DNA of 64,000 bases, taken from positions 1 through 64,000 of the forward strand of contig NZ_PYLP01000004.1 of NCBI RefSeq assembly GCF_003024675.1, in the 5' to 3' direction. The stretch is from Faecalibacillus faecis (GTDB taxonomy: Bacteria; Bacillota_I; Bacilli_A; Erysipelotrichales; Coprobacillaceae). A program made the position numbers and the translations under genes. This document shows, piece after piece, positions 1 through 7,658 of the stretch. The notes below the pieces were generated by a model. That model worked only from the letters and a program-made list of their open reading frames with translations, was not told where the DNA came from and did not search any database. Numbering within the stretch: the first letter of the stretch is position 1; every line of letters begins with the position of its first letter.

Positions 1-30
1 GCGCTGGTTCGAATCCAGCTACCCCAGCCA
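1..30 (+). tRNA. tRNA 3' part, probably tRNA-Gln (5' end outside window)
   Basis: A T-arm (GCTGG-TTCGAAT-CCAGC) is followed by the acceptor strand TACCCCA, discriminator G and an encoded CCA. The implied acceptor 5' strand TGGGGTA, with a U1-A72 pair and G73, is characteristic of bacterial tRNA-Gln. The anticodon lies upstream of the window, so the identity is inferred. It is the first visible member of a cluster of at least four tRNAs. Confidence 0.6.
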
Positions 31-40
31 TAAAAGGTAT

Positions 41-116
41 GACCCGCTAGCTCAGTTGGTAGAGCATCTGACTTTTAATCAGAGGGTCAGGCGTTCGAGT
101 CGCCTGCGGGTCACCA
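41..116 (+). tRNA. tRNA-Lys (anticodon TTT)
   Basis: Complete cloverleaf. The acceptor GACCCGC pairs with GCGGGTC, the anticodon stem TCTGA/TCAGA encloses loop CTTTTAA with anticodon TTT at 74-76, and the T-loop is TTCGAGT. CCA is encoded. It lies 10 bp after the preceding tRNA and belongs to the same cluster. Confidence 0.97.
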
Positions 117-129
117 TTTAACTGAATAA

Positions 130-218
130 GCCCAGGTGGCGAAATTGGTAGACGCACAGGACTTAAAATCCTGCGGACCTTAAAATCCGTGCCGGTTCGA
201 CTCCGGCCCTGGGCACCA
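130..218 (+). tRNA. tRNA-Leu (anticodon TAA)
   Basis: Class II tRNA with acceptor GCCCAGG/CCTGGGC, anticodon stem CAGGA/TCCTG, anticodon TAA at 164-166, and a long variable arm with a short hairpin (about 174-190), as expected for leucine tRNA. CCA is encoded. The length of 89 nt fits the class. Confidence 0.97.
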
Positions 219-224
219 TTCAAT

Positions 225-298
225 GCGGGTGTAGTTCAATGGTAGAACTTCAGCCTTCCAAGCTGACTACGTGGGTTCGATTCCCATCACCCGCTCCA
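225..298 (+). tRNA. tRNA-Gly (anticodon TCC)
   Basis: Acceptor GCGGGTG pairs with CACCCGC. Anticodon stem TCAGC/GCTGA encloses loop CTTCCAA with anticodon TCC at 257-259. The discriminator is T and CCA is encoded. Last tRNA of the cluster, followed by a terminator. Confidence 0.97.
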
Positions 299-309
299 TG
301 ATGGAGCTG

Positions 310-340
310 ACACACTTACTTATTGAGTGTGTTTTATTTT
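310..340 (+). terminator. Rho-independent terminator of the tRNA cluster
   Basis: CACACT (311-316) pairs with AGTGTG (326-331) and is followed by TTTTATTTT. The T-rich tract overlaps the stop codon of the convergent minus-strand gene. No T-run is present on the minus-strand side, so it appears to act in one direction only. Confidence 0.75.
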
Positions 341-1122
341 ATCCAGTTAAATAAAGGGATTTGAATATATTTTTGAAGGAGAAGGATGAGTGAGCTTAGT
401 TTTTTATTATATTTCATTAATCTTTTTCTTTTTTGAATTAAATTATCTTTGTGGTAATAGAATAAACATGTTTTTGGGAAAATGGCATAACATAAAAGTA
501 ATTGTAATTCTTTTGAAGTGAGGTTGTTTTCATTAAAAATATGTTCTAATTGTTGAAGAGTAATAAAATCATTTAGATAAAGATTCAAGAGATCGTGTAC
601 AGTAAGATCTAAAATAATATTTTCTATCTTGTAGATATCTTCAAGGGATTGAATTGTTTGATGTTGCAAACTACAAGGTATTGTTGTAGAAGAAGAAAAA
701 TAATGATTTAAAAGTTCAATAGATAGCTGACAAAGGGTAAAAAGGGTATAATAGATGATTTGGTATTCTAAAGAATTTAAGGACGTATAGATTAGAATGG
801 ATTCGTAATATTGAATCCATTCTTTTTTTATAATGTTTATTGTTTTGGCTTCTAGAGGAATAAGAGAGATAGAAATGATTTTTTGGATATCGGTTGGAAT
901 GTTTAGTAATTGATAAAGAATAAACCCTTGAGATTGCTTTTGTTGGTAAATATTATCAATGATTTTAAAGGGATTGATTTGAAGTAAAGAAATGTATTTT
1001 TGAAAATAGAAGGGAAAGGGCTTATTTGTAAGATAATATTTATGAGAGTCATAAGTAAAAGTAAATTGGTCTTCTAAAGGAATATGATAATAATTTTGTA
1101 AGATATTTAATTTTGATACCAT
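334..1122 (-). CDS. YutH-like putative spore coat-associated protein
   Basis: A 262-residue protein with no signal peptide or clear membrane span, rich in Ile, Leu, Tyr and Lys. It shows no enzyme motif that I can name. Weak resemblance to the C-terminal half of Bacillus YutH (CotS-like, degenerate kinase fold) is seen around residues 150-230: an HQ block, then a D-x-x-V-HDLLNLYL segment, then a leucine-rich helix ending in an AxFP-like motif. Its start overlaps the end of the upstream yunB by 16 bp, which suggests translational coupling, and in Bacillus yutH and yunB also lie close together. The family is suggested, not established; otherwise it is a hypothetical protein. Confidence 0.45.
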   Translation of the reverse strand: MVSKLNILQNYYHIPLEDQFTFTYDSHKYYLTNKPFPFYFQKYISLLQINPFKIIDNIYQQKQSQGFILYQLLNIPTDIQKIISISLIPLEAKTINIIKKEWIQYYESILIYTSLNSLEYQIIYYTLFTLCQLSIELLNHYFSSSTTIPCSLQHQTIQSLEDIYKIENIILDLTVHDLLNLYLNDFITLQQLEHIFNENNLTSKELQLLLCYAIFPKTCLFYYHKDNLIQKRKRLMKYNKKLSSLILLLQKYIQIPLFNWIK

Positions 1123-1745
1123 GAGGGCACCTCACCTTCAATTATTTCATAAACTAGAGGAATGGTATAATTTTCTTTAAAATGGTCATGATATAAAGGA
1201 ACTAGAACTTGTAAAGTAATGGTTATATTTAAATCAATGGAGATTGCAAGATGATTAATGCCATAATTTTTTATCTTTTTATTAATATTTGACGATGTCA
1301 AAGAAAGTGTTTTATATTTAATAGAAAGACTTGGACCAACATTTTGTAAAAAAATATTATTAGTAAGAGAACCAAGAGGTACGCGAGCAATGATGCCTTG
1401 TTGTTTACTGATATGAAGAAGTTTTTTATTATAGGGAGAGGTGTCTTTCTTTTTATAGGTGCCATCTTCCAGCTTTAAAAGGGTTTCTTCAAGATTATTG
1501 ATATAGTTTGTGGCGAGATCATTAATATAACTCATTTGAAAACTAATGGTATTATTTTCTTTTTTATAAAGCTTTTTCGTCTCTATTTTTTGAGTAAATG
1601 AAGTATGATTGATGAGTATTTGCATAAATTGATTGATTTCTTTGTGGGCGATATTTTCAATTTGAGGGGTGATACGAGATGAAAAAAAGTAAATTGTGAG
1701 AAAAAGTATAAGTATTATTATAAAAATATATTTTCCTCTTTTCAT
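1107..1745 (-). CDS. yunB: Sporulation protein YunB family
   Basis: A 212-residue protein with one N-terminal membrane anchor (about residues 6-22, hydrophobic Ile/Leu/Phe), the rest predicted outside the cytoplasm. The C-terminal two thirds carry hallmarks of YunB: the VPLGSLTNN block, the NVGPSLSIKY block, a KNYGIN motif, and the closing EGEVPSWY. In Bacillus, YunB belongs to the sigma-E sporulation regulon; its exact role is unknown. A longer reading frame starts at 1805, but that would run through the pgi terminator. The ATG at 1745, with GGTGAT upstream, is the better start. The stop codon lies inside the downstream YutH-like gene. Confidence 0.85.
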   Translation of the reverse strand: MKRGKYIFIIILILFLTIYFFSSRITPQIENIAHKEINQFMQILINHTSFTQKIETKKLYKKENNTISFQMSYINDLATNYINNLEETLLKLEDGTYKKKDTSPYNKKLLHISKQQGIIARVPLGSLTNNIFLQNVGPSLSIKYKTLSLTSSNINKKIKNYGINHLAISIDLNITITLQVLVPLYHDHFKENYTIPLVYEIIEGEVPSWYQN

Positions 1746-1768
1746 AATATCACCATTATAAATTATGT

Positions 1769-1800
1769 AAAAAAAAAGAAAGTAGAACAAATCTACTTTC
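1769..1800 (-). terminator. Terminator downstream of pgi
   Basis: On the minus strand GAAAGTAGA pairs with TCTACTTTC (1792-1800 with 1778-1786, five-base loop) and is followed by about nine T residues. It begins 7 bp after the pgi stop and separates pgi from yunB. Confidence 0.9.
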
Positions 1801-1807
1801 TTCAATC

Positions 1808-3088
1808 TTAATAACCGGGTTTACCTAATAATTTGAACATGTTTTTCTTGTAAACTTCAACACCAGGTTGGTTGAATGGGTTTACTCCTAAGAAGTAAAC
1901 TGACATAGCACATGACATTTCGAAGAAATAAACCATGTAACCAAATCCGTAAGCATCCATTTTATCTAATGAAATGATGATGTTTGGTACGTTACCAGTA
2001 TTAACGTGAGCATCAATAGTACCTTCGCATGCTTTTTTGTTGACATAATCAACAGATTTACCAGCTAAGTAATTTAATCCATCTAAATCATCTGGATCAC
2101 TTGGAATAATCATATCTTCTTGAGGATTTTTAACTTCGAAGATTGTTTCATATAAAACTTTAGAACCTTCTTGGATAAATTGTCCTAATGAATGTAAATC
2201 AGTTGAGAATACAGCGCTGTGAGGTAAAATACCTTTATTTTCTTTACCTTCAGATTCACCGTATAATTGTTTCCACCATTCAGCAACATTGTTTAATTGT
2301 AATTCATAAGTTACAAACATTTCTGCTGAATATCCAGCTTTATTTAATAATTGTCTTGCAACACCATAACGATAAGCATCGTTTGTTTCAATGTTTGAAT
2401 CATTATATTTAACCATCGCATCTTTAGCACCTTTTAACATTTCATCAATGTCGATACCAGCCATAGCGATAGGAAATAAACCTACAGCAGTTAATACTGA
2501 ATAACGTCCACCAATATCATCAGGGACAACGAATGTTACATAACCTTCATCAGTTGCTAATTTTTTAAGTGCACCTTTTTCTCTATCGGTAGTTGCTACG
2601 ATTCTTTCACGAGCACCTTCTTTACCATATTTCTTTTCACACATTTCTTTGAAAATTCTAAAAGAAATAGAAGTTTCAGTAGTTGTTCCTGATTTAGAAA
2701 TAACATTGATAGCGAAATCTTTACCTTCAATGTATTTAGCAACTTGATTAATATAAGTTGATGAGAAAGTATTACCAACATAGATGATTTCAACTTTGTC
2801 ATCAGAATATAAACCGTTGATTGCTTCAATAGCAGCACGTGCTCCTAAATAAGATCCCCCGATACCGCATACTAATAATACGTCTACTTTTTCTCTTAAT
2901 TTAGCAGCTGTTTCTTTCATTAATTGAACTTCTTCTTTGTCAAAATTTTCTGGTAATTCAACCCATCCAAGGAAATCGTTACCAGCACCTGTTTTGTTTT
3001 GAATCATATCATGAATTTCTGCTACTTTTTCTTTGTATGATCCTAAATCTTCAGCTAATTTTGCTTTTGATAAATCTAATGTGATCAT
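1808..3088 (-). CDS. pgi: Glucose-6-phosphate isomerase
   Basis: A 426-residue cytoplasmic enzyme interconverting glucose 6-phosphate and fructose 6-phosphate in glycolysis. The phosphate-binding SKSGTTTET block (about residues 130-140), the PGI signature DDIGGRYSVLTA (about 190-202), the catalytic HSLGQFIQEG block (about 300-310) and a C-terminal GVEVYKKNMF helix are all visible. Length is typical of the compact Firmicute enzyme (about 450) rather than the 550-residue E. coli form. It starts directly after the stop of the upstream S1-domain gene, so the two are probably co-transcribed; the same pair occurs in Bacillus (yugI next to pgi). A strong terminator follows. Confidence 0.97.
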   Translation of the reverse strand: MITLDLSKAKLAEDLGSYKEKVAEIHDMIQNKTGAGNDFLGWVELPENFDKEEVQLMKETAAKLREKVDVLLVCGIGGSYLGARAAIEAINGLYSDDKVEIIYVGNTFSSTYINQVAKYIEGKDFAINVISKSGTTTETSISFRIFKEMCEKKYGKEGARERIVATTDREKGALKKLATDEGYVTFVVPDDIGGRYSVLTAVGLFPIAMAGIDIDEMLKGAKDAMVKYNDSNIETNDAYRYGVARQLLNKAGYSAEMFVTYELQLNNVAEWWKQLYGESEGKENKGILPHSAVFSTDLHSLGQFIQEGSKVLYETIFEVKNPQEDMIIPSDPDDLDGLNYLAGKSVDYVNKKACEGTIDAHVNTGNVPNIIISLDKMDAYGFGYMVYFFEMSCAMSVYFLGVNPFNQPGVEVYKKNMFKLLGKPGY

Positions 3089-3466
3089 TTAGTTTTCCTC
3101 CATTACACCTTGTTTTAACCATTCTTCCATTGCTTGAGCTAAAGGTGAAAAACCTTTAGGTGTTTCTACAATTGGTTTTCGCGGGTTTTTATAGACGAGT
3201 TTTTTGTCTTTCCTTCGAAAACGATTGTCAACAGCTTTCAAGCTTAATTTGGCGTGATTGCTAGAATGATCAAAATCAATGACTTTTACTTTAACAATAT
3301 CATTAATATGAACATAACTGGCAATACTTTTAACAAATTTATCTGATATTTCTGAGATATGAATCAATCCTGTAGAACTATCAGGTAAAAGAGCAAAAGC
3401 ACCGTAAGGTTGAATACCGGTTATTTTAACATCAATGATATCCCCTCGTTTGATAAGTTTTGTCAC
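3089..3466 (-). CDS. yugI: S1-domain RNA-binding protein (YugI/GSP13-like)
   Basis: A 125-residue protein. Residues 5-75 form one S1 RNA-binding domain (GDIIDVKITGIQPYGAFALL, then GLIHISEIS, then a VKVKVIDFD strand), followed by a basic linker and a short helical tail containing LAQAMEEWLKQG. This is the architecture of Bacillus general stress protein 13, a ribosome-associated S1 protein. A good Shine-Dalgarno sequence (AAGGAG) precedes the ATG. It abuts pgi with no gap. Confidence 0.85.
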   Translation of the reverse strand: MTKLIKRGDIIDVKITGIQPYGAFALLPDSSTGLIHISEISDKFVKSIASYVHINDIVKVKVIDFDHSSNHAKLSLKAVDNRFRRKDKKLVYKNPRKPIVETPKGFSPLAQAMEEWLKQGVMEEN

Positions 3467-3598
3467 TTGATTTCACTCCTTGCGGCACTATTATAGCACA
3501 ATTTAATCATATGTGTTGTATTTAATAAGGAAAAAATATAAAATATGGTGGGATTTATATGAAATAAGATCAAAGTTATAAAAAAGGAGTTTGCGAAA

Positions 3599-3838
3599 AT
3601 GGAAAATATGGAAGAACAAATCAAAAATGTCATTCATAAATTAAGACCTTACCTTCAAAGAGATGGTGGAGATATTGAATACGTTGATTTTAAAGATGGA
3701 ATCGTTTATGTAAGAATGCTTGGTGCTTGTGCAGGATGTACCATGATTGATGACACTTTAAAAGATGGTGTTGAACAAATTTTAATGGAAGAAGTTCCAG
3801 GTGTTTTAGAAGTACAAAATATTTCATCAGCATTATAG
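3599..3838 (+). CDS. NifU-like C-terminal domain Fe-S scaffold
   Basis: A 79-residue stand-alone NifU C-terminal domain of the YutI/NfuA type, thought to hold a labile [4Fe-4S] cluster and pass it to apoproteins. The diagnostic RPYLQRDGGDIEYVDF block and the cluster-binding CAGC motif (residues 40-43) are intact. AAAGGAG lies upstream of the ATG. It is divergent from the S1-pgi pair across a 132 bp promoter region and lies upstream of the S-box metK unit. The cysteine desulfurase at 26.3 kb is not linked to it. Confidence 0.93.
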   Translation: MENMEEQIKNVIHKLRPYLQRDGGDIEYVDFKDGIVYVRMLGACAGCTMIDDTLKDGVEQILMEEVPGVLEVQNISSAL

Positions 3839-3935
3839 TACAAATTTCTTGCATTTATAGAGAGTTTGTAATATTATGTTTTAGTCGTTGGATTCATTAT
3901 AAATTTCTTTTTACAAGTCACACTTATTTTAGGTG

Positions 3936-4055
3936 ATGAAATTGGATGAAAAAAAGAAAAATCAAATCAAGATTGCTCATATTTTGAAAGATCTTGGTTT
4001 AGAAGATGAACTCATAGAAAAAATGACATCATTAAAAAAAGAAGAATATCAATAA
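3936..4055 (+). CDS. Possible small ORF, 39 residues
   Basis: A short, very charged reading frame (about a dozen Lys, nine Asp/Glu) predicted to form one amphipathic helix. An AGGTGAT sequence that matches the 16S 3' end perfectly overlaps the ATG at 3936. The spacing instead favours an in-frame TTG at 3942. It sits between the NifU-like gene and the S-box leader, 12 bp before the riboswitch begins. I do not recognise the product, and it may be chance. Conservation of the peptide in relatives would decide. Confidence 0.3.
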   Translation: MKLDEKKKNQIKIAHILKDLGLEDELIEKMTSLKKEEYQ

Positions 4056-4067
4056 AAATAAAAAGGA

Positions 4068-4206
4068 CTCTTATTAAGAACCATGAGATGAAGATCGATG
4101 AAGTGGTGGCAACCCTATATGTTAGAAGGTGCCTTTACTGAGCAAGTTTATTCTTGAACAATAAGAGAAAGCTTCCTAACGGCTTTCTCTTTAGGAAGCT
4201 TTTTTA
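4068..4206 (+). promoter_or_regulatory. SAM-I (S-box) riboswitch with transcription attenuator
   Basis: The conserved core (GATGAAG, then GTGGCAACC, then AAGGTGCC) lies at about 4097-4133. Helix P1 is CTCTTATT (4068-4075) with AATAAGAG (4160-4167). A terminator hairpin, 4170-4179 with 4191-4200, is followed by TTTTTA. An exact 10-bp antiterminator, 4163-4172 with 4182-4191, overlaps both the 3' strand of P1 and the terminator. So SAM-stabilised P1 should free the terminator and switch off metK, while low SAM should allow the antiterminator. Confidence 0.93.
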
Positions 4207-4232
4207 TTTGATAAATGAAGGAGGAAGAAAAA

Positions 4233-5375
4233 ATGAAAGAAAGAATTTTATTTACGTCAGAATCAGTATCAGAAGGACATCCTGATAAAGTTTGTGATCA
4301 AATCAGTGATGCAATTCTTGATGAATGTTTTAAACAAGATCCTAATTCACGTGTTGCTTGTGAATGTTTTGCAACAACAAATTTAGTCGTAATTGGTGGA
4401 GAAATTACTACAAATGCGAAAGTGGATTATGAAACTGTTGCAAGAAATGTTTTAAAAGAAATTGGTTATGATGATGAAGCTAAAGGTATGGATTATAAAA
4501 CATGCAAAATCGAAGTTGTCATGGATAGTCAATCAAGTGATATTGCTCTTGGAACAAATGAAGAAGTTGGTGGTGCTGGAGATCAAGGAATTATGTTTGG
4601 TTATGCTACAAAAGAAACAGAAGGGTATATGCCTCTTGCTATTTCTATTGCTCATCATTTAGTTCGTTATGCTTCAACTTTAAGACATGAAGGAACTTTT
4701 AAATGGGCGAGACCTGATATGAAAGCACAAGTGACAATTGATTATACGGACGAAAAACCAGTGATTGATACAATTTTAATGTCTATTCAACATGACGATG
4801 ATTTTAATGAAGAAGAATTTAAAAAATTCGTTAAAGAAAATATTATGGATGCCGTTGTAAAAAAATATGATATGAATACAGATTATCGTGTTTTAATCAA
4901 TCCAACAGGACGTTTTGTTATTGGTGGTCCTCATGGAGATACTGGACTTACCGGAAGAAAAATTATTGTTGATACATATGGTGGATATGCACGTCATGGT
5001 GGGGGAGCTTTCTCTGGAAAAGATCCAACTAAAGTAGACCGTTCGGCTGCTTACATGGCACGTTATATTGCTAAAAACGTTGTTGCGGCTGATATGTGTG
5101 ATGAACTTGAAATCCAATTATCTTATGCTATTGGTGTAAAAGAACCAACATCTATTTATATTGATACAAAAGGAACTGAAAAAGTACCTCATGATGTTAT
5201 TCTTGAAGCAATCAAACAAGAATTTGATTTAACACCTGCAGGAATTATTCATACATTAAATTTAAGAACACCAATTTATAAAAAGACAGCTTCTTATGGG
5301 CATTTTGGTAGACCAGAAGCAAATTTACCTTGGGAACAGTTAGATAAGGTTGAAAATTTAAAAAAATATATGTAA
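4233..5375 (+). CDS. metK: S-adenosylmethionine synthetase
   Basis: A 380-residue cytoplasmic enzyme making SAM from methionine and ATP. It carries the N-terminal FTSESVSEGHPDK block (His and Asp in the ATP site), the GAGDQGIMFGYA motif and the glycine-rich GGGAFSGKDPTKVDRS loop. The ATG at 4233 has AAGGAGG at an eight-base spacing. An upstream in-frame ATG at 4215 would leave that Shine-Dalgarno inside the gene and is not favoured. Expression is governed by the S-box leader directly upstream, giving feedback by the product. A terminator follows, so the gene is probably monocistronic. Confidence 0.98.
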   Translation: MKERILFTSESVSEGHPDKVCDQISDAILDECFKQDPNSRVACECFATTNLVVIGGEITTNAKVDYETVARNVLKEIGYDDEAKGMDYKTCKIEVVMDSQSSDIALGTNEEVGGAGDQGIMFGYATKETEGYMPLAISIAHHLVRYASTLRHEGTFKWARPDMKAQVTIDYTDEKPVIDTILMSIQHDDDFNEEEFKKFVKENIMDAVVKKYDMNTDYRVLINPTGRFVIGGPHGDTGLTGRKIIVDTYGGYARHGGGAFSGKDPTKVDRSAAYMARYIAKNVVAADMCDELEIQLSYAIGVKEPTSIYIDTKGTEKVPHDVILEAIKQEFDLTPAGIIHTLNLRTPIYKKTASYGHFGRPEANLPWEQLDKVENLKKYM

Positions 5376-5407
5376 AAAAGGCTCATGAATTGAGCTTTTT
5401 TTATTTT
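5376..5407 (+). terminator. Terminator after metK
   Basis: GCTCA (5381-5385) pairs with TGAGC (5391-5395), extended by flanking A and T runs, ending in seven T residues. It starts immediately after the metK stop codon. Confidence 0.85.
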
Positions 5408-5498
5408 TAATATTTTTTCAAGAGATAAAAAGTTATATTAAAGTAGGAATTTAAGAAAGTTTATAGTATAATAAAGGTATCAAAAGGAGGAATTAATT

Positions 5499-6029
5499 AT
5501 GAAAATTACATTAAGAGGAAAGAACATTGAAATCACAGAAGCAATTGAAGAAAAAGTTGGTGAAAAATTATCAAAATTAGATAAATACTTCATTGTCAGT
5601 GAAAATGTAGAAGCCAAAGTGCTTGTAAGAACTTATCCTTACGGACAAAAAATTGAAGTGACAATTCCTACTGAATATGTACTTTTAAGAGCTGAAGTTG
5701 TGGATCAAGATTTATACAATGCAATTGATTTAGTGATTGATAAACTAGAAGGTCAAATTAGAAAGTATAAAACAAGATTAAACAGAAAGTCAAAAGATAA
5801 TAAACTTGCATTCAATTTAGCATCAATTGAACCACTAGATGACGAAGAAGAAGACGTATTGGTAAAAACAAAAACAATTACTCCAAAACCAATGGATATG
5901 GAAGAAGCAATTATGCAAATGGAATTAATTGGACATTCATTCTTCGTATATCGTGATACTGAAACAGATGCTATTAGTATTGTTTACCGTCGTAATGATG
6001 GCGATTATGGATTAATCGAAACTGAATAG
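5499..6029 (+). CDS. hpf: Ribosome hibernation promoting factor, long form
   Basis: A 176-residue protein. The N-terminal RaiA/HPF domain (about residues 1-100: MKITLRGKN, then ITEAIEEKVGEKL, then KLEGQIRKYKTRL) binds the 30S decoding region. The C-terminal domain (about 120-175: KPMDMEEAIMQMELIGHSFF, then SIVYRRNDGDYGLIE) mediates the dimer contact that makes 100S ribosomes. Presence of both domains marks the long Firmicute form. AAAGGAGG precedes the ATG, and TATAAT at 5467-5472 is a likely -10 element. It is a single-gene unit. Confidence 0.96.
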   Translation: MKITLRGKNIEITEAIEEKVGEKLSKLDKYFIVSENVEAKVLVRTYPYGQKIEVTIPTEYVLLRAEVVDQDLYNAIDLVIDKLEGQIRKYKTRLNRKSKDNKLAFNLASIEPLDDEEEDVLVKTKTITPKPMDMEEAIMQMELIGHSFFVYRDTETDAISIVYRRNDGDYGLIETE

Positions 6030-6101
6030 TGCCATTTGGCTTAACAAAGAGGGTTTTGAGGATATGTTACTCCTATTTTACTCCCAAAAAATAATATTAA
6101 G

Positions 6102-6138
6102 AAAATCACTTATCTAAATGGGTAGGTGATTTTTATTT
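6102..6138 (+). terminator. Terminator after hpf
   Basis: AAAATCAC (6102-6109) pairs with GTGATTTT (6126-6133), extended by a few inner pairs, then a T-rich stretch. Just upstream, TTACTCC occurs twice 11 bp apart (6067-6073 and 6078-6084). Confidence 0.75.
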
Positions 6139-6187
6139 TAAAACAAAAAATATTTATGAGCATATACATAAAAAGGAGGTGCTTTTT

Positions 6188-7168
6188 ATGGCATATGTAA
6201 TCAAAAAACATCTCGCAAACCGTGCAAATTACGGTGGGAAAAGAGATACTTTGAAAATTAAATATTTAATTATTCATTATACAAGTAATGATGGTGATAG
6301 TGATGAGGCTAATGGGAGCTATTTTGCAAGAAGAATTGTTAAAGCATCAGCTCATTATTTCATAGATGATGATTCTGTGACATGCAGTGTTCCAGATGAT
6401 TATGTTGCTTATAGTGTTGGAGGTAAGTGTCAATCAAATCATCATCCAATGTATCAAGTAATTACAAATACGAATTCTATTTCTATTGAAATGTGTGATA
6501 CAAAAAAAGATGGGAAGGTAGAAATCACTAATCAAACTTTAGAAAATGTTTATGCTTTTTCACGATTATTAATGAAAAAATACAACATTAGTATTGATCG
6601 CGTTTATCGACACTTTGATGTTAATGGAAAATTATGTCCAAATTGTAATGGACTATTAGATGCTGCAATCTGGCAAAAATTTAAAAACAATATTGTTAAT
6701 ACTACAATGGAAAATCTAGAAAAATCTTCAACTATTCCTAAATCAGCAATAAATCCAAATAAAGATAGCGTAATTGCACGTGGACAACAACAATCAATAA
6801 ATTTTACGAATCATTCTATTACTATTGATGGGATTTGTGGAAAGAATACTTTAAAAAATATGAGGCATTGTTTTCAAAAAGCGATAAATCTTGATTATGG
6901 AAAAAAATTATCCGTAGATGGTATTTTTGGTAAAAAGAGTAAAGCATCCTTGGGAAAACATTATGTAAAGAAAAATGACAAACAATATTTAGTAACGGCA
7001 GCAGAAATTGCTTTAATGTGTCGTGGTTATGAGGTTCATGGTGTTGAGTACCCTGGAATTTTTGGATCAGGTTTAGAAAAAGCTGTGAAACAATTTCAAA
7101 AAGATCGAGGATTGAAAGTGGATGGAATTGTAGGTAGAAAGACGATTTTAAAATTAATAGATGCTTAA
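6188..7168 (+). CDS. N-acetylmuramoyl-L-alanine amidase, phage-type endolysin
   Basis: A 326-residue two-part lysin. Residues 1-165 are an Amidase_2 (PGRP-like) zinc amidase domain: a YLIIHYTSN strand carries the first zinc His, AHYFIDDD follows, and YRHFDVNGKLCPN carries the second His and the Cys ligand. Residues about 190-326 hold two PG_binding_1-like repeats (IDGICGKNTL and KVDGIVGRKTIL). There is no signal peptide, as expected for a holin-dependent phage lysin. A longer frame from a GTG at 6179 starts within the AAAAGGAGGT ribosome site, so the ATG at 6188 is preferred. No other phage gene is nearby, so this looks like a stranded or domesticated lysin. Confidence 0.9.
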   Translation: MAYVIKKHLANRANYGGKRDTLKIKYLIIHYTSNDGDSDEANGSYFARRIVKASAHYFIDDDSVTCSVPDDYVAYSVGGKCQSNHHPMYQVITNTNSISIEMCDTKKDGKVEITNQTLENVYAFSRLLMKKYNISIDRVYRHFDVNGKLCPNCNGLLDAAIWQKFKNNIVNTTMENLEKSSTIPKSAINPNKDSVIARGQQQSINFTNHSITIDGICGKNTLKNMRHCFQKAINLDYGKKLSVDGIFGKKSKASLGKHYVKKNDKQYLVTAAEIALMCRGYEVHGVEYPGIFGSGLEKAVKQFQKDRGLKVDGIVGRKTILKLIDA

Positions 7169-7227
7169 AAAGAAGATTATGATTATTCAAGGAATTTTAT
7201 ATAGTGATAAAGCAAGTGGGTGGTATT

Positions 7228-7506
7228 ATGAAACTTACAAATAATTTAGAGGATAAACCATTAAGGAGTTAGCTTTAAAATAGAATTAAAACAGGATATT
7301 ATCCAATAGAGATGCTTCTTTCGCTTGAATTAAAATTATTGGAAGAATTTGATGTTTTGCGAATTACAGTAAAACAGTCAATGAATAAATTGATCTAATC
7401 AGGATATATTGTTAGAAAAAGGGTAAAAGAAATATTTGTTTTAAAGAAAAACGACAAGATTAAAACAGCTTTTCAATCTTCGTTCCATGGAATCTATGAA
7501 AAATAA
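7228..7506 (+). pseudogene. Decayed GntR-family DNA-binding domain
   Basis: One frame reads like the winged-helix domain of GntR regulators: the NRIKTGYYPIEMLLSLELKL block, then LEEFDVLRITVKQSMNKL with a recognition-helix pattern, then SGYIVRKRV as the wing. Three in-frame stops interrupt it (TAG 7270, TAA 7276, TAA 7396). By comparison with the family, the first two fall at positions often held by Gln. No effector domain follows. Otherwise the 7169-7640 gap contains only a terminator. Confidence 0.75.
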
Positions 7507-7624
7507 AGAAATAATTAAGCTTATAAAGGCTTATGTAAAATAAAATCAATTTTTTAAGAAATTTGAAACAAATTTGAGACAAAAATACGCAAAAAGAGGT
7601 ATATAATAGTAATAGAGGTTATAT

Positions 7625-7658
7625 AAAAAATAGTCCATTTTTATTGGACTGTTTTTTT
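7625..7658. terminator. Bidirectional terminator
   Basis: AGTCCA (7632-7637) pairs with TGGACT (7645-7650), with A-runs on the left and T-runs on the right, so it can stop transcription from both sides. The stop codon of the minus-strand radical SAM gene lies within the loop. Confidence 0.8.

Noticed and set aside
334-1122. Annotating the YutH-like gene as a functional kinase
   Set aside because: No catalytic kinase motifs can be seen, and the fold likeness is weak.
1745-1805. Longer N-terminus for YunB
   Set aside because: It would be translated from within the pgi terminator hairpin. The ATG at 1745 gives the usual membrane-anchor start.
2188-2412. Plus-strand ORF inside pgi
   Set aside because: Low-complexity His/Leu/Ile-rich product in the shadow of a certain gene, without ribosome site.
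4893-5117. Minus-strand ORF inside metK
   Set aside because: Ser/Thr-rich shadow frame with no ribosome site and no family resemblance.
6067-6084. TTACTCC repeats as a CRISPR or confirmed attachment site
   Set aside because: Only two short copies and no integrase or second site in the window.
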